The notes: generated from the letters alone by a model not told the origin. Counted from the stretch's first letter, positions 1-7,540 are shown. The stretch is 64,000 nucleotides of DNA from Tersicoccus solisilvae (GCF_014643255.1 NZ_BMJI01000004.1:1-64000), one strand, 5' to 3'. A program made the numbers and translations.

Positions 1-21
1 CACCCGCCCGCCGACCGAGCG

Positions 22-39
22 AGTGATCCACGAATCACT
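22..39. promoter_or_regulatory. candidate operator, inverted repeat at left edge
   Basis: AGTGAT and ATCACT form a perfect 6-bp inverted repeat with a 6-nt spacer (22-27 and 34-39). It lies upstream of the aromatic-catabolism operon, and could serve that operon or a divergent gene beyond the left edge. The size and symmetry fit a dimeric transcription factor. No regulator is visible, so its identity is unknown. Confidence 0.35.
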
Positions 40-120
40 GCATACGCGAGGCCCCGGCCTCAAGACCCAGGCAACCCGCACCCTCATAGGGTCTGAGGTT
101 CACGTAACCCCGCCCAGCAT

Positions 121-154
121 TCACCGGCAAAATTGTTGCCAATTTCGTCGGTGA
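121..154. promoter_or_regulatory. nested inverted repeats, candidate operator of the catabolic operon
   Basis: Three inverted repeats overlap here: TCACCG/CGGTGA (121-126 and 149-154), GGCAA/TTGCC (126-130 and 136-140) and AAATTG/CAATTT around TTGC (130-145). The AT-rich centre stands out in very GC-rich DNA. It ends about 108 nt before the first likely start codon of the operon, a suitable place for a GntR- or IclR-type repressor/activator site. The regulator itself is not in the window. Confidence 0.4.
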
Positions 155-261
155 GTTCGTAGGCTTCCCTCATCCGTTCGCCGACCGTTCCACGCCCCCG
201 GGTCCAGCCGGCCGACGCGAACACCGGCGACGACGCCGGCTCGACCCCAGGGAGGACGCGC

Positions 262-300
262 ATGACCGCCGAGAGCACGAGAGACGGCGTCCTCGGGTGA
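262..300 (+). CDS. possible 12-codon leader peptide
   Basis: An ATG at 262 has a strong ribosome-binding site (GGAGG at 251-255, 6-nt gap) and reads MTAESTRDGVLG before a TGA at 298-300. That stop overlaps the GTG start of the next gene in a GTGA arrangement. The downstream gene has no good ribosome-binding site of its own, so this short frame may serve for translational coupling. It may equally be a chance frame, and no function is claimed. Confidence 0.35.
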   Translation: MTAESTRDGVLG

Positions 301-995
301 GCGCCCGGACCGTGATCGTCACCGACCCCCCGCGCGCGGACGCCGACGTCGCCCGCCGGCTCGGCGAGCACGGCACGGCCACCGTGCACGAGGCCCTCGG
401 TCGCGCCGGATTCCTCGGCCCGGCCATCCGGCCCGCCTGGCCCGGCGCCCGTGTCGGCGGCACCGCCGTCACGGCCCTGTGCTGGCCCGGCGACAACCTC
501 ATGATCCACGCCGCCGTCGAACAGTGCGGCGACGGGGACATCCTCGTCGTGGCCACCTCCTCGCCCAGCCAGGACGGCCTGTTCGGCGAGCTGTTCGCCA
601 CGGCCCTGGCCACGCGCGGCGTCCGCGGCGTCGTGCTCGCCTGCGGCGTGCGGGACGTGGCCGAACTGCGCACCATGGGCTTCCCCGCCTGGTCCAGCGC
701 CGTCAGCGCCCAGGGCTCGGTCAAGGAGACCGCCGGACACGTCAATCTGCCCGTCGTCATCGGCGGGCAGCTGATCACCCCGGGGGACGTGATCGTGGCC
801 GACGACGACGGCGTCGTGTGCGTCCCGCGGGAACGGTCCACCGAGGCGCTCACCGCGGCCGAGGCCCGGGCCGCGAAGGAGGAGGCCACCCGCGCCGCCT
901 TCCGCGGCGGCGAACTCGGCCTGGACCGCTACGGGCTGCGCGCGAAACTGCGCGAGCTCGGCGTCGCGTACGTCAAGCACGAGGACCTGCCGTGA
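297..995 (+). CDS. ligK: 4-carboxy-4-hydroxy-2-oxoadipate aldolase (RraA fold)
   Basis: The 232-residue protein belongs to the LigK/GalC group of class II aldolases with the RraA fold. Known members split 4-carboxy-4-hydroxy-2-oxoadipate into pyruvate and oxaloacetate, the last step of the protocatechuate 4,5- and gallate-cleavage pathways, and also decarboxylate oxaloacetate. Family hallmarks seen are WPGDNLMIHAAVEQ (about 63-76), the RD pair at 119-120 that positions the divalent metal and substrate, and DGVVCVP near 171-177. The GTG start at 297 fits the N-terminus of homologues. The gene overlaps the following tautomerase gene by GTGA, so the two are co-translated in one operon. Family assignment is secure; in vivo substrate is inferred from the neighbours. 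Confidence 0.88.
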   Translation: MSARTVIVTDPPRADADVARRLGEHGTATVHEALGRAGFLGPAIRPAWPGARVGGTAVTALCWPGDNLMIHAAVEQCGDGDILVVATSSPSQDGLFGELFATALATRGVRGVVLACGVRDVAELRTMGFPAWSSAVSAQGSVKETAGHVNLPVVIGGQLITPGDVIVADDDGVVCVPRERSTEALTAAEARAAKEEATRAAFRGGELGLDRYGLRAKLRELGVAYVKHEDLP

Positions 996-2125
996 CCGGC
1001 GCCGGCGACGACGCCGTCCGCGACGGGATCCGCTGCATGTGGATGCGCGGCGGGACCTCGAAGGCCGGGGTGTTCCTCGCGGAGGACCTGCCCGCCGACC
1101 CGGCCGAGCGCGACGACCTGCTGCTGCGCATCATGGGCACCCCGGACCCGCGGCAGATCGACGGGCTCGGCGGCGCCACGTCCCTGACCAGCAAGGTCGC
1201 CGTCGTCTCCGTCGCGACCGATGACGACGCCGACGTGGACTACCTCTTCCTCCAGCTCGGCGTCGACGAGCCGACCGTCAGCGACCGGCAGAACTGCGGC
1301 AACATCCTCGCGGCCGTCGGGCCGTTCGCCGTCGAGCGCGGCCTGGTGCCCGCGGGGGCGGAGACCGACGCGCAGACCACGGTGCGGATCCGGATGGTCA
1401 ACTCCGACAGCATCGCGGCCGCCACCTTCCCCACTCCCGGCGGCCGGCCCCGCTACGCGGGCGACGTCGCGATCGCCGGCGTACCCGGGACCGCCGCACC
1501 GGTCACCCTGGCCTTCAGCGACACCGAGGGCTCGGCCACGGGCGCCCTGTTCCCCACCGGCAACCTCGTCGACACGGTCGAGGACATCGAGGTGACCTGC
1601 GTCGACAACGGGATGCCCGTGGTCCTCGTGCGGGCCGCGGACCTCGGCCTGACCGGTGAGGAGACGTTCGACGACCTCGCCGCCGCCACCGCGCTGCAGG
1701 CTCGCGTCGACGACCTGCGCCGGCGGGCCGGGACCCTGATGGGCCTCGGGGACACCGCCGGGCAGTCCGTGCCCAAGACCGTGGCGGTGTCCGCGGCCCG
1801 GGACGGGGGCGACGTCCGGCTCCAGTCCTTCATCCCCGTCACGCCGCACCAGTCCCTCGGGGTGCTGGCTGGCGTCAGCGCCGTCACCGCGCTGCGCGTG
1901 CCCGGCGCGGTGGGGCACGACCTGATCCGTGCCGCGCCGCCGGGCACCGGTCGCGCCGACCTCGAGCACCCCTCCGGGCATCTGATGGTCGACGTCGACG
2001 TCCACGTCGACGACGCCGGTCCCGCCGCCACGGCCGTCCGGCCCGACGCCGTCCGGATCGGCCGCTCCGCCGTGGTGCGAACCGCGCGCAAGCTCTTCGA
2101 CGGCGTCGTCTTCCCCCGTACCTGA
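992..2125 (+). CDS. galD: 4-oxalomesaconate tautomerase (PrpF family)
   Basis: A 377-residue PrpF-family isomerase. The N-terminal CMWMRGGTSKAG (residues 15-26) and GLGGATSLTSKVAVV (58-72) are typical of LigU/GalD enzymes, which interconvert the tautomers of 4-oxalomesaconate before hydration. Lys68 and Cys102 (in RQNCGN) line up with the Lys66 and Cys100 that I recall as functional residues of LigU. The GTG at 992 overlaps the aldolase stop by GTGA; an internal ATG at 1038 would cut into the conserved N-terminus and is less likely. With the aldolase and hydratase on either side, the oxalomesaconate role is much better supported than aconitate isomerisation. Confidence 0.85.
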   Translation: MTGAGDDAVRDGIRCMWMRGGTSKAGVFLAEDLPADPAERDDLLLRIMGTPDPRQIDGLGGATSLTSKVAVVSVATDDDADVDYLFLQLGVDEPTVSDRQNCGNILAAVGPFAVERGLVPAGAETDAQTTVRIRMVNSDSIAAATFPTPGGRPRYAGDVAIAGVPGTAAPVTLAFSDTEGSATGALFPTGNLVDTVEDIEVTCVDNGMPVVLVRAADLGLTGEETFDDLAAATALQARVDDLRRRAGTLMGLGDTAGQSVPKTVAVSAARDGGDVRLQSFIPVTPHQSLGVLAGVSAVTALRVPGAVGHDLIRAAPPGTGRADLEHPSGHLMVDVDVHVDDAGPAATAVRPDAVRIGRSAVVRTARKLFDGVVFPRT

Positions 2126-2172
2126 CCCTCCCGCTCCCGCCACCACCTCACTCACCCCCGGAAAGGACCGAC

Positions 2173-3126
2173 ATGACGGACTCCACCTCGTTCGACATCG
2201 CGCACCTGGGCAACGTCGAACTGCTCACGCCCACCTTCGAGCAGAGCCTCGGGTTCTTCCGGGACCTGCTGGCCATGCGCGTCGTGGCCGAGGAGGGCGA
2301 CTCGGTCTACCTGCGCACCTGGGACGAGTACCAGCGATGGACGCTGAAGCTCACCGCGTCCGACGACGCCGGCGTCGGGCGGACGACGTTCCGCACCACC
2401 AGCGCCGAGGCGCTGGACCGCCGGGTCGCCGCGATCGAGGCGGCCGGGCTCGGCGTCGGCTGGGAGGACGGCGAGGTCGGCACCGGCCGCACCTACACGT
2501 TCCGCGACCCGGACGGCCACGACATGGGCATCTACTGGGACACCGAGCGGTACGTCGCGACGGACGACAAGCCGGCCCTGAAGAACCAGGCCTCCGCCTT
2601 CCCCGGCCGCGGGGTGAACGCCCGGCGCCTGGACCACATCAACTACCTCGCGAAGGACGTCGTCGCCAACGGCCGGTTCGTCGCCGACGTGCTGGGCGGG
2701 CGGGAGTCCGAGCGGATCGCCCTGGACGAGGGCGGATACGCCGCCTGGTGGTTCCACTTCAACAACAAGTCCTACGACATCGTCTACTCGGACGACTGGC
2801 TCAAGCACGGCAACCGGCTGCACCACGTCGCCTTCGCCCCGGACACCCGCGAGGACATCCTCAAGGCCGCCGACATCTTCCTCGAGAACGGCATCCACAT
2901 CGAGTCCGGCCCGCACAAGCACGCCATCAACCAGACGTTCTTCCTCTACGTGTGGGAGCCGGGCGGGAACCGGATCGAGTTCGCCAACGCCGGGGCGCGC
3001 CTGCTCCTGGACCCGGACTCGCCCGTCGTCGAGTGGACGCAGGAGGAACGGAAGAAGGGGCAGGCCTGGGGCATGAAGACCATCGAGACCTTCCACACCC
3101 ACGGCACCCCGGTCGTGCGGGACTGA
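2173..3126 (+). CDS. type I extradiol ring-cleavage dioxygenase (VOC, catechol 2,3-dioxygenase-like)
   Basis: This 317-residue protein has two glyoxalase/VOC modules, the architecture of type I extradiol dioxygenases. The three Fe(II) ligands of the C-terminal module are visible: His155 (LDHINY), His217/218 (LHHVAF) and Glu269 (GGNRIEF). The extradiol signature runs from His250 through LYVWEPGGNRIE. It starts at an ATG with an upstream AAAGGA and lies between the tautomerase and hydratase genes of one operon. It would therefore open the ring and feed oxalomesaconate or its precursor to them. In described pathways that step uses LigB-fold enzymes such as LigAB or GalA, so this one is a non-orthologous replacement. 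Substrate (gallate, protocatechuate or another catechol) is inference. Confidence 0.8.
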   Translation: MTDSTSFDIAHLGNVELLTPTFEQSLGFFRDLLAMRVVAEEGDSVYLRTWDEYQRWTLKLTASDDAGVGRTTFRTTSAEALDRRVAAIEAAGLGVGWEDGEVGTGRTYTFRDPDGHDMGIYWDTERYVATDDKPALKNQASAFPGRGVNARRLDHINYLAKDVVANGRFVADVLGGRESERIALDEGGYAAWWFHFNNKSYDIVYSDDWLKHGNRLHHVAFAPDTREDILKAADIFLENGIHIESGPHKHAINQTFFLYVWEPGGNRIEFANAGARLLLDPDSPVVEWTQEERKKGQAWGMKTIETFHTHGTPVVRD

Positions 3127-3144
3127 ATCGGGACGGGTGCACCG

Positions 3145-4155
3145 GTGATCATCGACGTCCACGGGCACTACACGACGGCGCCCGACGCCCTCGGCGCGTG
3201 GCGGGACCGGCAGGTCGCCGCCGTCGAGCACGGCACCGCGCCGCCGTCGCCGGAGGACCTGCGGATCGGTGACGACGAGCTGCGGGAGAGCGTCGCGGCG
3301 AACCAGTTGCGGCAGATGGACGCCCGCGGCATCGATCTGACGGTGTTCTCCCCGCGGGCCTCCTTCATGGCGCACCACGTCGGCGACCTCGAGACGTCCC
3401 GGTCCTGGGCGCGGATCTGCAACGAGCTGTGCGCGCGGGTCGCCGGCCTGTTCCCCGGCCGGTTCGCGCCGGCGGCCATGCTCGCCCAGTCGCCCGGCGC
3501 GGCCCCGGCCACGTGCGTGCCGGACCTGGAGCGGGCGATCGCCGAGCACGACGTCGTCGCCGTCAACCTCAACCCGGACCCCTCCGGCGGGCACTGGACC
3601 GCGCCGCCGCTGACGGACCGGTCCTGGTACCCGCTGTACGAGGCGCTGTGCGCGCACGACCTGCCCGCCATGGTGCACGTGAGCACGAGCGTCAACCCGG
3701 CGTTCCACACCACCGGAGCGCACTACCTGAACGCGGACACCACCGTGTTCATGCAACTGCTGCAGGGCGACCTGTTCGCCGACTTCCCCCAGCTGCGCCT
3801 CGTCATCCCGCACGGCGGCGGCGCGGTGCCGTACCACTGGGGGCGGTTCCGGGGGCTGGCCCAGGCCCTGGGCAAGCCGGATCTGGAGGAGCACCTGCTC
3901 GGCAACGTCTTCCTCGACACGTGCGTCTACCACCAGGTCGGCATCGACCTGCTGCTCGACGTGGTGCCCGTGGCCAATGTGCTGTTCGCCTCCGAGATGA
4001 TCGGCGCCGTCCGTGGCGTCGACCCGCGCACCGGCCAGCACTTCGACGACACCCGCCGGTACGTCGAGGCGGCCGGGCTGCCCCCGGTGGACCTGACCGC
4101 CGTGCTGGAGGGCAACGCCCGCCGGGTCTACCCGCGTCTGGCCCGGTTCCTCTGA
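3145..4155 (+). CDS. ligJ: 4-oxalomesaconate hydratase (amidohydrolase superfamily)
   Basis: A 336-residue metal-dependent amidohydrolase that matches Sphingobium LigJ closely along its length, including FSPRAS, NLNPDPSGGHW, LLQGDLFADFP and HWGRFRGLA. LigJ adds water to 4-oxalomesaconate to give 4-carboxy-4-hydroxy-2-oxoadipate, the substrate of the aldolase at the start of this operon. Metal and catalytic residues are present at the positions known for LigJ: His6 and His8 (HGH), His178, His223 (IPHGGG) and Glu284 (ASEM). The GTG start lies 18 nt after the dioxygenase stop. This is the last gene of the operon, and hairpin element A follows 37 nt later. Confidence 0.9.
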   Translation: MIIDVHGHYTTAPDALGAWRDRQVAAVEHGTAPPSPEDLRIGDDELRESVAANQLRQMDARGIDLTVFSPRASFMAHHVGDLETSRSWARICNELCARVAGLFPGRFAPAAMLAQSPGAAPATCVPDLERAIAEHDVVAVNLNPDPSGGHWTAPPLTDRSWYPLYEALCAHDLPAMVHVSTSVNPAFHTTGAHYLNADTTVFMQLLQGDLFADFPQLRLVIPHGGGAVPYHWGRFRGLAQALGKPDLEEHLLGNVFLDTCVYHQVGIDLLLDVVPVANVLFASEMIGAVRGVDPRTGQHFDDTRRYVEAAGLPPVDLTAVLEGNARRVYPRLARFL

Positions 4156-4192
4156 CCCCCGCCCCGGGGTCCCCCGGGTCCCACGCGTCCCG

Positions 4193-4265
4193 CGCCAGGT
4201 CGTCAATAGATGTTCCTTCCAGGCCGTCGTAACCGCTTGCGTCGACATCTATTGACGACCTGGCG
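4193..4265 (-). repeat. 73-bp long-stem hairpin element, copy A
   Basis: Left arm 4193-4213 and right arm 4245-4265 are perfect 21-bp inverted repeats; each outer 20-nt arm reads CGCCAGGTCGTCAATAGATG or its complement. The 31-nt loop holds AACCGCTTGCGTCG (4231-4244). Read on the minus strand, that is the same constant loop segment as copy B has on the plus strand, so A and B are in opposite orientation. A lies between the convergent 3' ends of the hydratase and TolB-like genes, where it could act as a bidirectional terminator. Recurrence elsewhere in the window argues that it is a dispersed element. Confidence 0.85.
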
Positions 4266-4279
4266 ATTCCGTCTGGGGG

Positions 4280-5161
4280 TCAGGCGGGGTACTCGACCCA
4301 GGCGAATTGGGTGCCGTCGGACGACCAGCTGGGCACATTGATGGTGCCCTGGCCGCCGAGTAGGGCGATGGTCGCGACCAGGGTGTCCCAGTCCGGCAGC
4401 TCGACGACGACGAGCTCGACGGGCAGGTCCGCGGGGTGGCCCGTGGTGCCGGGCGGGTAGCTGAGGTAGACGGCGTGGGTGCCGGTCGGTGCGACGTGGG
4501 GGAACCAGTGCACCCGCTCGCCGTGGGTCAGGCGCTCCAGGCCCGTCCCGTCGGGGCGGATCCGGGCGATCTGCGCGTGACCGGGTGTCTCCGCCCACGT
4601 CTCGGTGGTGAAGTACACCCAGTCGCCGTCCGCGGAGAACTCGGGGCCGTCGTCAGGCCCGGCCGTGCCGGTCGCCGCGCGGTCCTCGGTCAGTCCCCGG
4701 TCGTTGCCGCCGTCGACGCCGATCAGCCGCAGATGGGCGGGCTCGGCTTCGCGGCCCGCCGGGTCGTCGTCGAGGGCGACGTAGACCAGGGTCGCGCCGT
4801 CGGGGCTGGCTCCGTGCAGGTAGTGCCGGCGGCCGGGTGTGCTCGTGATCCGTCGAGCGGGGCCGCCGTGCCGTGGCAACGCGTACAGATGACCGTCCTC
4901 GGCGGAGGCGTAGACGGTGGGCCCGTCGGGCGCGAGCACGTGGTCGTTGTTCACGGGTGGCAGGCCCGCGGCCGGGACCTCGGTGAGTTCCCCGGTGCCG
5001 TCGACGGGCAGCCGCCAGAGCCGGCCGTCGGCGTTGAGCAGCAGGGTATCGTCCACCGCCCAGTTCGGGGCCTCCACGTGCCGGTCGGTCTCCAGCACCA
5101 GCTCCCGGCCGCCGTCGAGCCCGGACACCCACACCCGGCTCCGCGGGTTCGTCTGCGTCAT
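4280..5161 (-). CDS. TolB-like beta-propeller protein
   Basis: A 293-residue protein built of PD40/TolB-like blades; SPDGATLVYVALDD, SADGDWVYFTTE and SSDGTQFAWVEY are typical blade edges. It has no signal peptide or membrane segment, so it is probably cytoplasmic, unlike true TolB. Actinobacterial relatives are annotated as TolB-like or WD40-like proteins of unknown role. The gene stands alone, bracketed by inverted hairpin copies A (14 nt after its stop) and B (27 nt before its start). The pair may form a cassette, or the hairpins may simply insulate it. No function is assigned. Confidence 0.7.
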   Translation of the reverse strand: MTQTNPRSRVWVSGLDGGRELVLETDRHVEAPNWAVDDTLLLNADGRLWRLPVDGTGELTEVPAAGLPPVNNDHVLAPDGPTVYASAEDGHLYALPRHGGPARRITSTPGRRHYLHGASPDGATLVYVALDDDPAGREAEPAHLRLIGVDGGNDRGLTEDRAATGTAGPDDGPEFSADGDWVYFTTETWAETPGHAQIARIRPDGTGLERLTHGERVHWFPHVAPTGTHAVYLSYPPGTTGHPADLPVELVVVELPDWDTLVATIALLGGQGTINVPSWSSDGTQFAWVEYPA

Positions 5162-5188
5162 CGCCGCAGCCTATCGGTCCGCCTCTTC

Positions 5189-5261
5189 CGCCAGGTCGTC
5201 AATAGATGTCGACGCAAGCGGTTGCGAGGACGCGTTTCGTGCATCTATTGACGACCTGGCG
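5189..5261 (+). repeat. 73-bp long-stem hairpin element, copy B
   Basis: Arms 5189-5208 and 5242-5261 are perfect 20-bp inverted repeats identical to copy A. The loop begins with the constant segment CGACGCAAGCGGTT (5210-5223), which holds a small inner hairpin (CGCAA-GCGG-TTGCG). The next 18 nt of loop differ from copy A. GCCTC (5181-5185) and GAGGC (5264-5268) could extend the stem. The element ends 7 nt before the first ATG of the truncated MFS frame, so it marks the breakpoint of that gene. Confidence 0.85.
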
Positions 5262-5268
5262 TGGAGGC

Positions 5269-5568
5269 ATGCGCATCGTCGGCGTGGTGGCGGGCACCAA
5301 CGTGATGCGCGGGTTGCCCGGGGACCGCACCACCATCGGCGCCGCGCTGGTGGACACGGCCAGCGAGGTGGCCACGGCGGTCGGCATCGCCGTCAGCGGG
5401 ACCATCCTCGCGGCCCTGATCGGCGGCGACGTCACGGCTCCCGGCCGGACGGCCGGGCAGGCCGCACGGCTCGTCGACGCCCTCGGCTGGGCCGGCGCCG
5501 CCCTCACCCTGGTGAGCGCGGCCCTGGTCGGGTGGGGCCTGACGCGGGCGCGGGGCGCCGGCGACTGA
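5269..5568 (+). pseudogene. 3' remnant of a DHA2-family MFS exporter
   Basis: The 99-residue frame matches only the C-terminal end of 14-TM EmrB/QacA-type drug exporters: GLPGDRTTIGAALVDTASEV followed by two hydrophobic segments (about 37-52 and 71-90). The family is normally near 500 residues, so about four fifths are missing, and nothing upstream supplies the rest. Homology begins immediately after hairpin element B, pointing to a deletion or insertion at that boundary. The ATG at 5269 has GGAGG only 1 nt away, too close for good initiation. It is most likely a non-functional stump. Confidence 0.75.
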
Positions 5569-5611
5569 TCGGCCGGCCGGCGCCCCCGGGCGCCCCGGGC
5601 GCCCGGCGGCG

Positions 5612-6268
5612 TCAGGCGGCCCGTGCTCGCACGCGGGCGGCGATCGCCCTGCCGGCGTCGCGCGCGTCGGACTCGGCCTTCTCGCGCAGGTCGCCGGCCA
5701 GGTCGGTGAACTGGTCGAGCGCGGGGTTCACCCCCACCAGCGTGAACGCCCGCTGGACGACCTGCAGATCGAGACCCCAGACGTCCTCGAGCACGCGCCG
5801 CAGCCACGGCGTCGAGTGGTCCCAGCCCTCCTTCGGGGTGCCGGCATCGTAGTTGCCGCCGAGAGCGGTGACCAGCACGGCGGGCTTGCCGACCAGGGCC
5901 GTGCCGGCCGGGCCGATCCGCGGGTCACCGTACGCGACGTCGAACCAGGTCTTGACGTGCTGGGACACCCCGAAGTTGTAGAGCGGGACGGTCAGCAACA
6001 GGGCGTCGGCGTCGATGAGTTCATCGGCCAGGGCGGTCGCGAGCGCGTGCGCCTCGTGCTGCTCCGGCGTGCGGCCGTCCGCGGGGGCGAACGACGCGGC
6101 GAGCGCCTGCTGCCACACGTCGGCGGCGATCGGCTCGGCGGCGAGGTCGCGACGCCGCACGACCGTCCCGGGGTGGGCGTTCGACCACTCGGCCTCGACG
6201 AGGTCACCGAGGGCGCGGGTCGCTGACGTCGCCGGCATGATGCTGGCATCCAGGCGGAACAGGTTCAC
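5612..6268 (-). CDS. azoR: FMN-dependent NADH-azoreductase-like flavodoxin-fold protein
   Basis: A 218-residue flavodoxin-fold oxidoreductase of the AzoR/NAD(P)H dehydrogenase (quinone) family. The N-terminus RLDASIMPATSATRALGD resembles the FMN-phosphate loop, and LTVPLYNFGVSQHVKTWFD with VTALGGNYDAG are family signatures. Such cytoplasmic FMN enzymes reduce quinones and azo compounds with NAD(P)H. The GTG at 6268 is preferred because AGGGGA stands just upstream; a longer frame from 6295 would run into the operator. It is transcribed divergently from an HxlR regulator, the usual arrangement for electrophile- or quinone-sensing control. Confidence 0.8.
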   Translation of the reverse strand: MNLFRLDASIMPATSATRALGDLVEAEWSNAHPGTVVRRRDLAAEPIAADVWQQALAASFAPADGRTPEQHEAHALATALADELIDADALLLTVPLYNFGVSQHVKTWFDVAYGDPRIGPAGTALVGKPAVLVTALGGNYDAGTPKEGWDHSTPWLRRVLEDVWGLDLQVVQRAFTLVGVNPALDQFTDLAGDLREKAESDARDAGRAIAARVRARAA

Positions 6269-6287
6269 GGACTTCCCCTTCAATCGA

Positions 6288-6341
6288 CATAGCAACTATG
6301 TTTTTCATAGCGGCTATCGGGATCGTAGCACGTCGTATGAT
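6288..6341. promoter_or_regulatory. divergent azoR/hxlR control region with two palindromes
   Basis: Two short palindromes share the CATAG/CTATG core: CATAG-CAA-CTATG (6288-6300) and ATAGC-G-GCTAT (6307-6317), centres 18 bp apart. They fit binding by a dimeric HxlR protein on one face of the helix. TATGAT at 6336-6341 is a good -10 box for the regulator and leaves only 6 nt to its ATG, so that transcript is probably leaderless. Confidence 0.65.
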
Positions 6342-6347
6342 CGAGGG

Positions 6348-6695
6348 ATGGAGGATCCCGAGGACGGACGACCGAGGTGCGACGAAGCCGTCTCCCTCGC
6401 GTTCTCGGTGCTGGGCAAGCGCTGGAACGGCATGATCCTCGACGCGCTCAGCGGCGGCCGGCTGGGCTTCTCGGCCGTGCGCCGCGCCGTCACCGGCATC
6501 AGCGATGCGGTGCTCTCGGATCGGCTGGCCGAGCTGACCGGGGTGGGGCTCGTGTCCCGCCACGTCGACGCCGGGCCGCCGCTCTCGGTGGACTACGCGC
6601 TGACCGGGGCGGGAGAGAACCTCATCCCCGTCCTGGAGCGCCTCGGTGAATGGGCCAGCGAGAACCTCTCGGAGTCCGGCAGCACGGATCGGTGA
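6348..6695 (+). CDS. HxlR-family transcriptional regulator
   Basis: A 115-residue winged-helix protein of the HxlR family. CDEAVSLAFSVLGKRWNGMILDAL (starting near residue 11) is the classic N-terminal HxlR pattern with the conserved Cys and KRW. SDRLAELTGVGLVSR is the recognition helix and start of the wing. Family members sense reactive electrophiles or quinones, often through that Cys, and control an adjacent reductase. It is divergent from the azoreductase and separated by two palindromes, so it likely represses that gene and itself. The ATG at 6348 follows the -10 box by 6 nt. Confidence 0.85.
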   Translation: MEDPEDGRPRCDEAVSLAFSVLGKRWNGMILDALSGGRLGFSAVRRAVTGISDAVLSDRLAELTGVGLVSRHVDAGPPLSVDYALTGAGENLIPVLERLGEWASENLSESGSTDR

Positions 6696-6808
6696 GCACT
6701 CGCGCCCTCACCACTCCCGTCGCCTGATCGCTTCCGCGTGGCCGACGGCCAGGGGGTAGTCGACGTGGGTCGCCACCGACCCGATCGTCGACTCCGGGAG
6801 ACGACGGG

Positions 6809-7417
6809 TCACGGGGTGTCGAGGCGCACACCCGCACGGCGCAGCTCGAGGGCGGCGAGCCTGCCGATGGTGGTGGGATCGCCGCGGCGCCAACCTTCAG
6901 CGGCGTCGACGCCGGCCTCCAGGACACCGCGGATCGGCAGCGTCGTGAGCGCCCGGAGCGCGAGCAGGTCCAGGGAGGCCGCCGAGGCGGCCAGGCGCGC
7001 CAGGGACGCGCGCCGCACGGCGTCCCGGACCCGGGGCCGCACCCAGCCCAGCGCGACGATCAGCACGACGAGCGCGACGACCGTCCACCCCGCCAGTCCG
7101 GCGATCAGGTGCACCCGGCTCTGCCACTGGGAGCCCGCGTCGGCGAGGGTCCCACCGGCGGCGCTCGCGGAGTCGAAGGGCGCCCGCACCGCGTCGCCGA
7201 TCAGGGGGATCCCGGCGAGGTTCTGCCCGACGGAGGTCATGGTGGAAGCCAGATCGCTGCCGGACTGCTGCATCTTCCCGCCGATCGCCTCCAGGCTCAC
7301 GATCGCGGTGTGCAGGGCGAGTGCGAGGGCGACGCCGCCGGCGAGCACGGCCGCCGCGAGCACGTCGCCGACGATCTCCGCCGCTCTCCGACCGGGGAAA
7401 TCCGAATACCACCGCAT
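6809..7417 (-). CDS. conserved membrane protein of unknown function
   Basis: I do not recognise a named family. The 202-residue protein has a hydrophobic segment at about 15-40 and another near 107-127, joined by a Gly/Ser-rich, probably extracytoplasmic loop (about 45-100). The C-terminal tail is Arg- and Ala-rich and probably cytoplasmic. The ATG at 7417 follows a GAAGGAGG-type ribosome-binding site. It lies downstream of the tRNA-Ala terminator on the same strand and appears to be a single gene. Confidence 0.5.
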   Translation of the reverse strand: MRWYSDFPGRRAAEIVGDVLAAAVLAGGVALALALHTAIVSLEAIGGKMQQSGSDLASTMTSVGQNLAGIPLIGDAVRAPFDSASAAGGTLADAGSQWQSRVHLIAGLAGWTVVALVVLIVALGWVRPRVRDAVRRASLARLAASAASLDLLALRALTTLPIRGVLEAGVDAAEGWRRGDPTTIGRLAALELRRAGVRLDTP

Positions 7418-7496
7418 GGCCGCCTCCTTCGTGGCGTCGTTCGGAGTCCCACCCTGTCACGACACCGGACGGGCGAGGCCCGTGCGGGAGACGACG

Positions 7497-7525
7497 AAGG
7501 GCCCCGCCATCCGGCGGGGCCCTTC
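7497..7525 (-). terminator. GC-rich hairpin terminator after tRNA-Ala
   Basis: GAAGGCCCCGCC (7497-7508) pairs with GGCGGGGCCCTTC (7513-7525) with one bulged base and an ATCC loop. On the minus strand it begins 16 nt after the 3' end of the tRNA gene. It lacks a U-tract, as is common for hairpin terminators in actinobacteria. Confidence 0.7.
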
Positions 7526-7540
7526 GGTGTGCTGGTGTCG

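Noticed and set aside
5206-5268. In-frame ATG inside hairpin element B as start of the exporter remnant
   Set aside because: The same MSTQAV start appears in copy A on the other strand, so it belongs to the repeat; there is no ribosome-binding site and no exporter homology before 5269.
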